From positions 885,199 through 949,198 of the forward strand of contig NZ_FOJF01000001.1 of assembly GCF_900110995.1 (NCBI RefSeq): 64,000 nt of DNA, written 5' to 3'. Origin of the DNA: Chitinophaga sp. YR573. GTDB taxonomy: Bacteria; Bacteroidota; Bacteroidia; Chitinophagales; Chitinophagaceae. The first letter of the stretch is position 1; every line of letters begins with the position of its first letter. The notes beneath the pieces were generated by a model. That model did no database searches and was not told the origin of the DNA. It saw only the letters and a list, made by a program, of their open reading frames with translations. The translations under genes were made by a program, and so were the position numbers. Shown piece by piece: positions 43,757-52,587 of the stretch.

Positions 43757-44014
43757 CTATTTCCCCACAAATTCCTCAAATCCACCTTTAAATACTGTTT
43801 CCAGCCAAAATCGGAAATCGTCAGTTGACCCGATTTGATAAGTCTCATTATTACTTTTAATAATTAAAGAGTTACCAGCCTGAATAGTTTGCCATACCTC
43901 ATTTAATTCATTAATACAATATTTCGCAGGAGTTGCCGTATCATACCAGCCTGATGCCAAAAAGAGTTTATAAATTGCTCCATTGGGATAATAAATAGAG
44001 TGGGTAGTTTCCAT
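43757..44014 (-). CDS. Small hypothetical protein
   Basis: 85 residues, no signal peptide, no membrane segment. Sequence starts METTHSIYYPNGAIYKLFL and ends DFRFWLETVFKGGFEEFVGK; mixed alpha/beta composition. I recognise no family. It lies 44 bases after the stop of the GH2 gene and may be the last gene of locus C. A cytosolic protein there would be odd. It is supported over the overlapping opposite-strand frames by its balanced amino-acid composition only. Confidence 0.5.
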   Translation of the reverse strand: METTHSIYYPNGAIYKLFLASGWYDTATPAKYCINELNEVWQTIQAGNSLIIKSNNETYQIGSTDDFRFWLETVFKGGFEEFVGK

Positions 44015-44058
44015 ATGTATAATTAAATCAGAAAGATATAAAATTTATAAATTCAATG

Positions 44059-46485
44059 TCATTTAGTTAGGCTCCATGGCAATGCTTTGATACTTAAAGT
44101 ACCATCAGATAACCCAACTGAAGTAACCGTAAGCTTAATATCACCCGTACGCTGCGTACTTCTAATTACGACTAATGCACGTCCGTGCCACGCTCTACGT
44201 GTATTACCTGTATATGGATCAGTATCTTTAATATCAGCATTATCTACTCCTGCAATAATACCAGGTCCATCTATTTTGAATTGAAAACGAGCAGCGGCAT
44301 TGGGTTGAAATATACCATTCTGGTCCGTTACTTCGACCGTAACGAAAATCAGGTCTTGTCCATTTGCTAATATTTCTTTCCGATCAGCAGTTAGTTTTAT
44401 TTGTTCGGCAATGCCGGCAGTTTGTAAAATGGTCGATTCAATTTCTTTATCATTTTCCACACCAACAGCCCTAAGTAAGCCTGGTGAATAAGGAACAGAA
44501 AATGTTGCCTTAAACTGTTGATCGCCGGTAGTTGCCTGTTCGTCAATAAGTTTGTTGTTGAGGTAAAGCCGGACTTTCGGATATTTTGAATATACTTCAA
44601 CCTGAACATTCTTTCCTTCAAATCCAGGCCATGTCCAGCTTTCCCAGGTAGGCCATACCGACCACCAGGTTTCCTTGATTTCAATTGGCTCCGGAGCCGG
44701 TTCCCGGACAGCCATATAGAGTTTTTCGCCGTTATTATATAACATGCTCCTATAATGTGATATAGGTTTTCTCCATCCTATCAAATCTATATCTCCACAA
44801 TAAGCACCATGCCAGGGAAAAAAATCATGTTCCCAATGCTGACCGGGAGTGTCCCCTGAGTAATACCAGCGACCTATAGACGATTCTCCTAAATAATCCA
44901 TTGCTGTCCAAACAAAATCCCCAACAACATACTTGTTATCCTCTACCAGTTTCCAATTTGTAAAAGCATCTCTCGGATAGGATTCAGTTTGAATAATTAT
45001 ACGTGAAGGAACTCTTTGATGGTCAGCGGGAGCACTATACAAGTGATAATTATAACCAGCTACATCGTGTACATCCATTAGTGAATCAAACGCTGCCCAA
45101 TTCTTACCATTTTCAACAATGGCTGATGTGATGGGACGGGAAAGATCTATTTTCCTGATAGCATCTGCAAGCATTGTAGCAGTTTTTATTGCTTCAGGTT
45201 CACCTCTCTCTGGTATCTCATTTCCGATACTCCACATAATAACCGAAGGATGATTACGATCGCGCACAACCATTGATTCCAAATCGCGCCTCCACCACTT
45301 ATCAAAATACAAGGAATAGTCATTTTTGTTTTTCCCTGTTCTCCAACAATCAAATGCTTCGTCCATCACTAACAAACCTGATTTATCACAGGCGTTTAAA
45401 AAAGCTTCAGAGGGAGGATTGTGAGAAGTTCTTACAGCATTGAACCCGGCAGCCTTAAGTAACTCAACCTTGCGTTCCTCAGCGCGGTCAAAAGCAGCAG
45501 CACCTAAACACCCATTATCATGATGCACACAGCCACCGTTTACTTTCACTGTTTTGCCATTAAGCTGAAAACCATTTTCGGAACTAAATTTTATGGAGCG
45601 GATACCAAAATCTGATTTAATATCATCAACTACTTTTTTATCCTTTAATACCTGTACCTGAGCCTGATATAAACTGGGAGTTTCAGGTGACCAAAGTAAA
45701 GGGTTTAATACATGTATGCTTTGGGTAATCTCTTTTTCACTGTTAGCGGGTAGTTCAACCTTAATTTGATCATTTCCTTTTTTAGAATTTTTATTCCAAA
45801 GAAGGGTTCTAAGTACAATACTTTGATTTATAGATGTTTCATTTTTTACCAGTGTTTTTACCTGGACGGTGGCATTTTTTGCAGTAACATCGGGAGTTGA
45901 AATTGCAATTCCCCACTGTGCCACATGCACAGGATCTGTAACCATCATCCAAACATGGCGATAGATACCGGAGCCACTATACCACCGGCTGTTTACCTGT
46001 TGAGAATTGTCTACCCTTACTGATATCACATTTTCTTTACCAAACTCCAGATAAGGTGAAAGATTATAACTAAACGAAGTATAGCCATACGGATAAATGC
46101 CAAGCGATTTTCCATTAATAAAAACTTCGGAGTTCATATATACACCCTCGAAATAAATAGAAATGTGTTCGCCTTTCCATTCCCCGGGAACCCGAAAAGT
46201 TTTCCGGTACCATCCTATACCGGCAGGAAAATATCCACCTGCACCTCCGGTTGGATTTTTGGGATTTATCCTCCCTTCAATACTCCAATCGTGTGGTAAG
46301 TCGAGGTTTCGCCAATCTTTATCATTGAAGTCTTTTGTTTTAGCTTCAGGTATATCGCCTGAAAAAAACTTCCAGCTATAATCAAATAATTGTTTCCGTT
46401 CAATACCACCGGGTTGTGCATAACATAATGACTGGTAAAAAAAAGTTACAGCCAATACAACTACTATCCTTACTATCGTTTTCAT
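44059..46485 (-). CDS. Glycoside hydrolase family 2 enzyme, probable beta-galactosidase
   Basis: 808 residues, signal peptide 1-23 (CYAQ). Order: GH2 sugar-binding jelly roll (about 25-185, 'LPHDWSIEG', 'GWYRKTFRVP'), Ig-like domain (190-298), TIM barrel (300-600) with acid/base E423 in SIGNEIPERG and nucleophile E501 in IIQTESYPRD, then DUF4982 and a further Ig-like region ('ANGQDLIFVTVEVTDQNG') at the C-terminus. This plan is that of Bacteroidota beta-galactosidases. In a xyloglucan-type locus it would remove the beta-galactose side residues from imported oligosaccharides. 21 bases after the GH29 stop. Confidence 0.92.
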   Translation of the reverse strand: MKTIVRIVVVLAVTFFYQSLCYAQPGGIERKQLFDYSWKFFSGDIPEAKTKDFNDKDWRNLDLPHDWSIEGRINPKNPTGGAGGYFPAGIGWYRKTFRVPGEWKGEHISIYFEGVYMNSEVFINGKSLGIYPYGYTSFSYNLSPYLEFGKENVISVRVDNSQQVNSRWYSGSGIYRHVWMMVTDPVHVAQWGIAISTPDVTAKNATVQVKTLVKNETSINQSIVLRTLLWNKNSKKGNDQIKVELPANSEKEITQSIHVLNPLLWSPETPSLYQAQVQVLKDKKVVDDIKSDFGIRSIKFSSENGFQLNGKTVKVNGGCVHHDNGCLGAAAFDRAEERKVELLKAAGFNAVRTSHNPPSEAFLNACDKSGLLVMDEAFDCWRTGKNKNDYSLYFDKWWRRDLESMVVRDRNHPSVIMWSIGNEIPERGEPEAIKTATMLADAIRKIDLSRPITSAIVENGKNWAAFDSLMDVHDVAGYNYHLYSAPADHQRVPSRIIIQTESYPRDAFTNWKLVEDNKYVVGDFVWTAMDYLGESSIGRWYYSGDTPGQHWEHDFFPWHGAYCGDIDLIGWRKPISHYRSMLYNNGEKLYMAVREPAPEPIEIKETWWSVWPTWESWTWPGFEGKNVQVEVYSKYPKVRLYLNNKLIDEQATTGDQQFKATFSVPYSPGLLRAVGVENDKEIESTILQTAGIAEQIKLTADRKEILANGQDLIFVTVEVTDQNGIFQPNAAARFQFKIDGPGIIAGVDNADIKDTDPYTGNTRRAWHGRALVVIRSTQRTGDIKLTVTSVGLSDGTLSIKALPWSLTK

Positions 46486-46506
46486 GCGTTACTATCCTTG
46501 TAAATT

Positions 46507-48597
46507 TTATTTGGTGATCACATCTACTTCTGCATATCCGGCATCATTATTACCATTCACCTCACGCACTGCACGAAGTCTTACATAACGGGCCTTTACC
46601 GGTATAAAGCTTCTCGTTTGCCATAATGGATTGTTTTTTATATTTGGAAATTCTCCTTCATCTACCAATTTCCACTCCGTATTATCCTGCGAAACAAAGA
46701 ATTGATATTTTGCTATTGCTCCGGTGGTTTTGCCCTGGTCTGGCAGATATCTGAAACCGCAAAGTTTTTGCTCACTTCCCAAATCGAGTAGCAGATCAAT
46801 GGGCATTTTTTTGTCATTGCTTTGATGCCATGCAGTAAATGGGTTTCCATCCAGGATCAGGTTTGCCTTTTCATCATTTAGTCCGGCAATTTTCCAGTTC
46901 TTTCGGGGAATATCAAATTTTTCCCGGGACACAGGACTGCTTTTACCTGTAGCTGGTTCGTAAGCAATAGCACCTATCTCCAATTTCCCTTCTGATTGAA
47001 AGGGACCTGTGTATTTTTTTGATTTTGAAGTAGGCTGCCTGCTGTCTAAAGTGTAGTAAACGACCGACTCAATATCCGCTGGAGTTATAGTTATTTCACC
47101 AGCCTGATTTCTGATAATGGAAGGCGCAGCAAGAATCTGCGGTGCATTATAAATTCCGATATTGGAAATTACCGGGCAGCTTTTCGAACCGGTAATATTA
47201 AAACGAACTTGCGTCGCCTTTACTGCTGAAAAACGGATGATTCGCTTATATCCGATTGTTGTTGCTTTTGCCAGCTGTTTCCAGTTTCCATCAACAAGGG
47301 CCTCCACGGAGAAGGCTTTCACGCGTTGTCCCAACCGGATATATTCCTGGACCAGGAAACGATTGAACGTGGTTGGTTTACCAAGATCTATAGTTAACGA
47401 CGCGTTAGTCACATCATCATCAGTTGCCCAATAAGTATCCTCATTATTATCAACAGACATACCTGGTCCAAACCGTTTATCATTCCCTCGAACATTAGAG
47501 GCTTTCACCTTCATATTTGTGGCAAGATTTACGGCAAATGCTTCCTTTACGGCTTTGGCAAATTCAAGCGCTGCTTTTTCATCATTTGGATGGATCAGCC
47601 CATTTGGCATAACCGGAAAATTAAGCAGTAATGTGCCGTTCCGTCCTATGGAATTATAGTAAGTTTCCATTAATTGCGGCACTGTTTTTACCTGGCTATC
47701 TTCATGTGGATGATAGAACCATTCTGGTCTGATGGAAGTATTTACTTCGGCTGGCACCCAGGAATCCCCGTTTTCCAGGCCATAATGCAACATATTCCAT
47801 TCAACCTCACCTTTGGCATTTAGTAAACTCCAGTTCGTTTCACCTACTAAACCACCTTCGGTACCTACCCAGCGCAGGTCTCCCCTATCGCCACCATCGT
47901 TCCATATTACACAATCAGGTTGTAGCCTGCGGATCAGCTTATATGTATTCTTCCAGTCGTAGTAGGTAGTCCGGTCAATGGTGCGGGTTTCATTAGCGCC
48001 ACCATAATATCCTGAACCACCATTAGCGCCATCAAACCACACTTCGAAAATAGGTCCGTAGTTGGTGAGCAGTTCTGTAAGCTGATTCCTGAAATAGGTG
48101 ATATACTCAGGCTTTCCATAATCCGGGTGATTTCTATCCCAGGGCGACAAGTATATACCTAATTTTAAACCGTATTCTTTACAGGCATCCGCCATTTCCC
48201 GGACCACATCTCCTTTGCCATTTTTCCAGGGAGCATTTTTTACAGAATACTCCGTGTATTTAGAAGGCCATAGACAAAAACCGCAGTGATGTTTTACCGT
48301 AAGTATTATTCCTTTCATACCTGCTTCTTTGCATATACGGGCCCACTGACGGCAATCCAGTTTTAACGGATTAAATAATTTTACATCTTCATTGCCAAAT
48401 CCCCACGACTGATCTGTATAAGTATTTAAGGAATAATGGAGAAAAGCATAATATTTCATTTCCTGCCACCTCATTTGATTTTCCGTTGGCACCGGGCCAA
48501 ATGGTTCGGGAGCCTTTGTCTGAGCATAGTTAATACTAACTGAACACAGGAAGAAAGCGATGCCACACAGCAAATACCTTATCGTACGAATGAGCAT
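46507..48597 (-). CDS. GH29 alpha-L-fucosidase with CBM32 and chitobiase-C-like domains
   Basis: 696 residues, signal peptide 1-25 (NYAQ). GH29 barrel about 30-345: 'MKYYAFLHYSLNTYTDQSWGFG', 'GMKGIILTVKHHCGFCLWPS', and nucleophile D189 in FEVWFDGANG. Then an F5/8-type C domain (about 365-500), a short 'YYTLDSRQPTSKSKKYTGPF' chitobiase/HexC-like module, and a second F5/8-type C domain (about 560-696). It removes alpha-L-fucose, the terminal sugar on some plant xyloglucan side chains. 20 bases downstream of the GH44-like gene. Confidence 0.92.
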   Translation of the reverse strand: MLIRTIRYLLCGIAFFLCSVSINYAQTKAPEPFGPVPTENQMRWQEMKYYAFLHYSLNTYTDQSWGFGNEDVKLFNPLKLDCRQWARICKEAGMKGIILTVKHHCGFCLWPSKYTEYSVKNAPWKNGKGDVVREMADACKEYGLKLGIYLSPWDRNHPDYGKPEYITYFRNQLTELLTNYGPIFEVWFDGANGGSGYYGGANETRTIDRTTYYDWKNTYKLIRRLQPDCVIWNDGGDRGDLRWVGTEGGLVGETNWSLLNAKGEVEWNMLHYGLENGDSWVPAEVNTSIRPEWFYHPHEDSQVKTVPQLMETYYNSIGRNGTLLLNFPVMPNGLIHPNDEKAALEFAKAVKEAFAVNLATNMKVKASNVRGNDKRFGPGMSVDNNEDTYWATDDDVTNASLTIDLGKPTTFNRFLVQEYIRLGQRVKAFSVEALVDGNWKQLAKATTIGYKRIIRFSAVKATQVRFNITGSKSCPVISNIGIYNAPQILAAPSIIRNQAGEITITPADIESVVYYTLDSRQPTSKSKKYTGPFQSEGKLEIGAIAYEPATGKSSPVSREKFDIPRKNWKIAGLNDEKANLILDGNPFTAWHQSNDKKMPIDLLLDLGSEQKLCGFRYLPDQGKTTGAIAKYQFFVSQDNTEWKLVDEGEFPNIKNNPLWQTRSFIPVKARYVRLRAVREVNGNNDAGYAEVDVITK

Positions 48598-48617
48598 ATT
48601 GTTAATATTATTTTGAT

Positions 48618-50936
48618 CTAATTTGTCTTAACAACTTTAAACGTTTTTAACCAGTTTGCTGCTTCTATCCGAACTATATACGTTCCTGCTTTTAGGGAAG
48701 CCCCCATTGACATTAAGCTTGAAATTGAGGTAAGTTTAGCAGCTTCAACCTGTTTACCCATAATGTCAAATATAATAATGCGTTTTACCTCACCTGGTTT
48801 ATCAATCGTTACATTGAATGTTGACGAAAAGGGATTGGGATATACTACCACCTGATTGTGGGTTGCCCCTTCTGTTTCCACTGATGATAAAGTATCTGTG
48901 ACTGTTGATTTCCCTCCCGGTGCAACAGACGCTATTGTCCATTGTTGGTTATAACTTGTGCTTTCTGACCATTGACCCGCATCGGAACCGTTAGTAATCT
49001 TGCCCAAACCATCGAGATATAATCCGGTAGCGCGGTTCTTTAGTTTCACATAGCTTCCGGAGGTTTCCCGTTGCCATTGTTGGTTATTACTGTTACTATT
49101 ACCCGATTGGCCAGTTACAGCACCGTTGGTCGTTTTGCCCATGCCATCAAGATATAGACCAGAAACGCGGTTTTTCAATTTTACATAATTACCGGTTGTT
49201 TCAATGGACCATTGCTGTGCATCACTGCCACTGTAACTCCATTGTCCTGCATTGGATCCATCGGAGTACCTGTACATACCATCTACCAACAATCCGGTAG
49301 CACGGTTAGTGAGACTAACGTAAGTCGCAGCAGTTACGGCTTTAACCAGCAGAATTGCTGTTGTAGAAAGAGCCGGTACAGTTATGGTGAGTGAATTTGA
49401 ATTTACCGCCACTGTATTTTGTTTCAGTGCATTTTGTGTGTGCGATACAAAAGTTTCCTGTGCCGGCAAAGATGACAACTGCAATGTTTGGTAATTTCCA
49501 TCAGCAACTGTGAAATTGTTTAGATTGATGGTAACAGTGCGGGAAGTAGTCATGTCACGGTTTACCAACATCACCGTTAAAGAGTCGGCATTTTCATTTA
49601 CTGAGGAGTAAGCTGATACCGTGTTTTCGAGTGAAGAAGTACTTGAAACACTATATTTTTTTGCATTCCTGCTAAAGAGGTGCAATGTTTCCCACATGCC
49701 GATAGACCAGTTCCATGGAGAAAAGAATTCTACGCCATTGTTTGCAAATGTACCAAGATGCGAAGCATATATAACAGATTCAAGGCTTGGGTTGCTGCTT
49801 GACATGGTACCCCATTCACTTACACCACATGTTATGCCATGATTGGCACCAAAATGTTCAGTTAACCAGCCGTCGATACGCTTGAAAATATATTGTTTTG
49901 TAAGTGAGGCATCCCATCCGCCGGTACTTGTTCTAATACCGTTTGAACCCGGATAATCATACGTCGTATCATAATAAATCCGGTGTCCCTGCAGCGCCGC
50001 AGCATCATCATTATTATACCAGGGATAGTTATGAATATCTACTACGTCTACCAGCTTAATACCGGTTGCCTTATACTCATCTCCAAGGCGTTTTATAAAA
50101 TACTCAATCCAGGAATAATACCTGCCGTTTATGTATATACTTTCATTTGACCATTTGTACCATTGCCATTCTGAGGTTGCAACAGGTCCACAGAGCTTGA
50201 TGCCAGGATATAAAGCTTTCGCTTTCTTCGCCAATTCTATGTAATGATCCATAAAGACAGAGGCCGATATTTGCGTTGGCATAGCATAATCATGTGTGCC
50301 ACTCCATATATCTACTTCATTATCCATATTCCAGTACAAGAATTGATTTTGGTTTAGCCCTATACCATTGGCTCCAAACCAATGATTAAGAATTCCCACA
50401 GCAGAATCGGAAGGCCATGGCTGCGTAAACAAATTAATATTACCTTCAACCAATGCCTTACCGGAAGGGTCTTGAGTATTGGGTACGCCACCACCGGCTA
50501 AATTTTGACCAACCCCAGACCAATACTGGGATTGATTGAAAGACCAATCATCAAAGTTGTTATTGGTATTGGATGCAACTCTACCCAGTAATTGAAAGGC
50601 AAACATCCCCTGCATACCAGGATAGTTGGCCGCAATGTTTTGTGCGTATGCATCCCAATCAGTACCATAAACATTATTATACCAGTCGGGATGGACCGTA
50701 ATTTTTTTACGCCAGTTATAACCTGTTGCGTTATTACCACCGTTCATACGGGAGAAACGTAAACCTGCATCCTTGTAAAATTGTGCAGACTTCTCAAAGG
50801 ATTGGTTCCGGCCATATATGTATGGAGAAATCAACCGTTTGTTTTGAATTGAATTAATTGAAATAGTAACGTTTTGTGCAACGGCCGTACAAAGTATGAT
50901 TTGGCACAACAAAAGCAAAATAGGTTTTCTACTCAT
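48618..50936 (-). CDS. GH44-like endoglucanase/xyloglucanase with ricin-type beta-trefoil and T9SS tail
   Basis: 772 residues, signal peptide 1-20 (AVAQ). Catalytic part about 25-430: 'ISPYIYGRNQ', 'RMNGGNNATGYNWRKK', 'FLYWNMDNEVDIWSGTH' (E207 candidate acid/base), 'GVSEWGTM' (E374 candidate nucleophile); these fit the GH44 pattern. A C-terminal beta-domain follows (to about 535). Then comes a ricin-B-like CBM13 domain of three repeats (535-675), each with 'GLYLDGxGK' or 'GLLVDGMYR' and QQW. The last part (about 695-772, 'VVVYPNPFSSTFNVTI ... LKAGTYIVRIE') is a T9SS sorting domain. It should act outside the cell on the backbone of a beta-glucan. GH44 versus a related family-A clan is the remaining doubt. 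Confidence 0.78.
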   Translation of the reverse strand: MSRKPILLLLCQIILCTAVAQNVTISINSIQNKRLISPYIYGRNQSFEKSAQFYKDAGLRFSRMNGGNNATGYNWRKKITVHPDWYNNVYGTDWDAYAQNIAANYPGMQGMFAFQLLGRVASNTNNNFDDWSFNQSQYWSGVGQNLAGGGVPNTQDPSGKALVEGNINLFTQPWPSDSAVGILNHWFGANGIGLNQNQFLYWNMDNEVDIWSGTHDYAMPTQISASVFMDHYIELAKKAKALYPGIKLCGPVATSEWQWYKWSNESIYINGRYYSWIEYFIKRLGDEYKATGIKLVDVVDIHNYPWYNNDDAAALQGHRIYYDTTYDYPGSNGIRTSTGGWDASLTKQYIFKRIDGWLTEHFGANHGITCGVSEWGTMSSSNPSLESVIYASHLGTFANNGVEFFSPWNWSIGMWETLHLFSRNAKKYSVSSTSSLENTVSAYSSVNENADSLTVMLVNRDMTTSRTVTINLNNFTVADGNYQTLQLSSLPAQETFVSHTQNALKQNTVAVNSNSLTITVPALSTTAILLVKAVTAATYVSLTNRATGLLVDGMYRYSDGSNAGQWSYSGSDAQQWSIETTGNYVKLKNRVSGLYLDGMGKTTNGAVTGQSGNSNSNNQQWQRETSGSYVKLKNRATGLYLDGLGKITNGSDAGQWSESTSYNQQWTIASVAPGGKSTVTDTLSSVETEGATHNQVVVYPNPFSSTFNVTIDKPGEVKRIIIFDIMGKQVEAAKLTSISSLMSMGASLKAGTYIVRIEAANWLKTFKVVKTN

Positions 50937-50973
50937 TGGGTTTGGTTTTAAGGGAGTTTAATAACAGATATGA

Positions 50974-52560
50974 TTACAGTTTAATAATATTCAAAAAGAA
51001 AACATCGTTCTCACGAATCTCCAGCTCTTTTGTAAAAGGGACTCCGGCTTTTACAGTAATAATCTCCCTGGAAAGCGGTGAGCCGTCGTTTTGTTTTTTA
51101 ATCTGCTCTACCTGCTGTTTTGTAAGTTGTGCCGGTTTTCCCATGGAGAGATAAGTAGAATACACATCGTTGCAACGGTAACCTACTTTATAGATTTCAA
51201 CTGCATAGATACCATCGGGTACGTTTGCAATATTGACCTTCAATTTTCCTTTCGATTTTGAAGGAAGATCACGGATATAATATTGCTGATTATGCACAGA
51301 ATCTCCTGGATGAGTATTAGTAAAATCCCAGGCCAGTGCCTGAATATTTCCTGTGGAATCCCTACAGATCCATGAAGTGGAATCATTATTTACCAATTCA
51401 ATATTTCCCAGCCTGTTCATAAACTGATATGCATAGAATACAGGTTTGTTAATCCCCTGCGTATTCAGCATACCGAAGCCTCCGTGAAACGGTGTAAAAC
51501 GGGGTCCGGGCTCTTCGAAAATGTCAGTAAAGACCCAATATGACATTGAGTTGGCAGCCTTGCCCACCTGCTTTAATTTTTGCAAAACATATGCAGCTTC
51601 GTGATAGCTGTCGTGGATAGGATCCGCCGGTGTATAGGAGGCGCTCCATTCAGTGTAATGAAGTTCCAGATCAGGCATAGAGGAGCTGGCAATTTCCTTC
51701 CGCGATTGAAGCACATCACCGCTGACGCTCATGGGATTTTTATCAAGTACGGTACCTGAGTTGCCAAATTCATCGAGATACCCTTGCTTTACGCCATAGG
51801 CATGGGTACTTATAAAATCTACAGGCACATTATTTTTATCGCAGTATGCAATCATTTCGGGTTCCCAGGCAGCTCCGGCTGTTCCCGGCCCTCCAACGCG
51901 ATAAGATGAATTAACGCTTTTAATAGCCTTAGCGCTATAGTTGTATAATTTGAAGTAGTCTTCCTGCGTTCCTGTCCAGAAACCATCCAGATTAGGCTCG
52001 TTCCAAACTTCGAAATACCAGGTTTTTACTTCATCGGCGCCGTAACGTTCTGTAAAATGCCGGGTAAGATCCCGCACCAATGCGGCCCATTTTTCGTAAT
52101 CCTTTGGTGGAGTTACGTTGCCCCGCCACCAGAAGATTGTTTTGGAACCGCTGGCCAATGCCGAGGGCATAAAACCCAGCTCAACAAAGGGTTTTACATC
52201 AATGCTTTGTAAAAAATCGAATAGAACATCAATGTACATATAGTTGTACATCGGGTTACCCTTACTGTCCTCTGTATATACAGCCATGTCGTCTGTCAAA
52301 AGACCGTGCATACGGATATATTTGAAACCGCATTCTTTTTTTACATATGCAAGCTGCTGTTGCCAATCTGCCCGAAGTCCTTCGTTGGCACGGCCTGCGC
52401 CGACACACTCATTGAACATAGTGTTCAGCTTTCCTGCTGTTTTGTTGAAATCAACGTTGATAACCCGTTCCTGAATGGTTGGCTTCTTCTGTTTTGCCGT
52501 TTGAGCAACCAGTGTTCCTGAAATGGATAAAGGCAGCATTAGAAATAAAATTCTTTTCAT
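50974..52560 (-). CDS. GH39-family glycosidase, exported
   Basis: 528 residues, signal peptide 1-20 (LVAQ). GH39 barrel: acid/base E188 in FEVWNEPN, nucleophile E304 in LHYTEWSAS, with 'GGPGTAGAAWEPEMI' and 'FISTHAYG' between them and the usual beta-sandwich after about residue 410. Known members are beta-xylosidases, alpha-iduronidases and some alpha-arabinosidases or beta-glucosidases. In this operon a role on xylose- or arabinose-containing side chains is plausible. 27 bases after the GH42 stop codon. Confidence 0.88.
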   Translation of the reverse strand: MKRILFLMLPLSISGTLVAQTAKQKKPTIQERVINVDFNKTAGKLNTMFNECVGAGRANEGLRADWQQQLAYVKKECGFKYIRMHGLLTDDMAVYTEDSKGNPMYNYMYIDVLFDFLQSIDVKPFVELGFMPSALASGSKTIFWWRGNVTPPKDYEKWAALVRDLTRHFTERYGADEVKTWYFEVWNEPNLDGFWTGTQEDYFKLYNYSAKAIKSVNSSYRVGGPGTAGAAWEPEMIAYCDKNNVPVDFISTHAYGVKQGYLDEFGNSGTVLDKNPMSVSGDVLQSRKEIASSSMPDLELHYTEWSASYTPADPIHDSYHEAAYVLQKLKQVGKAANSMSYWVFTDIFEEPGPRFTPFHGGFGMLNTQGINKPVFYAYQFMNRLGNIELVNNDSTSWICRDSTGNIQALAWDFTNTHPGDSVHNQQYYIRDLPSKSKGKLKVNIANVPDGIYAVEIYKVGYRCNDVYSTYLSMGKPAQLTKQQVEQIKKQNDGSPLSREIITVKAGVPFTKELEIRENDVFFLNIIKL

Positions 52561-52587
52561 CTTAAAGTATATTTACCTTTCTTATAA

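Noticed and set aside
43557..43848. Overlapping 89-93-codon frames on both strands near 43.6-43.8 kb
   Set aside because: They cross the hairpin at 43596-43636 and are Asn/Lys/Tyr-rich as expected of AT-rich non-coding DNA; the 85-residue minus-strand frame next to them is the better candidate.
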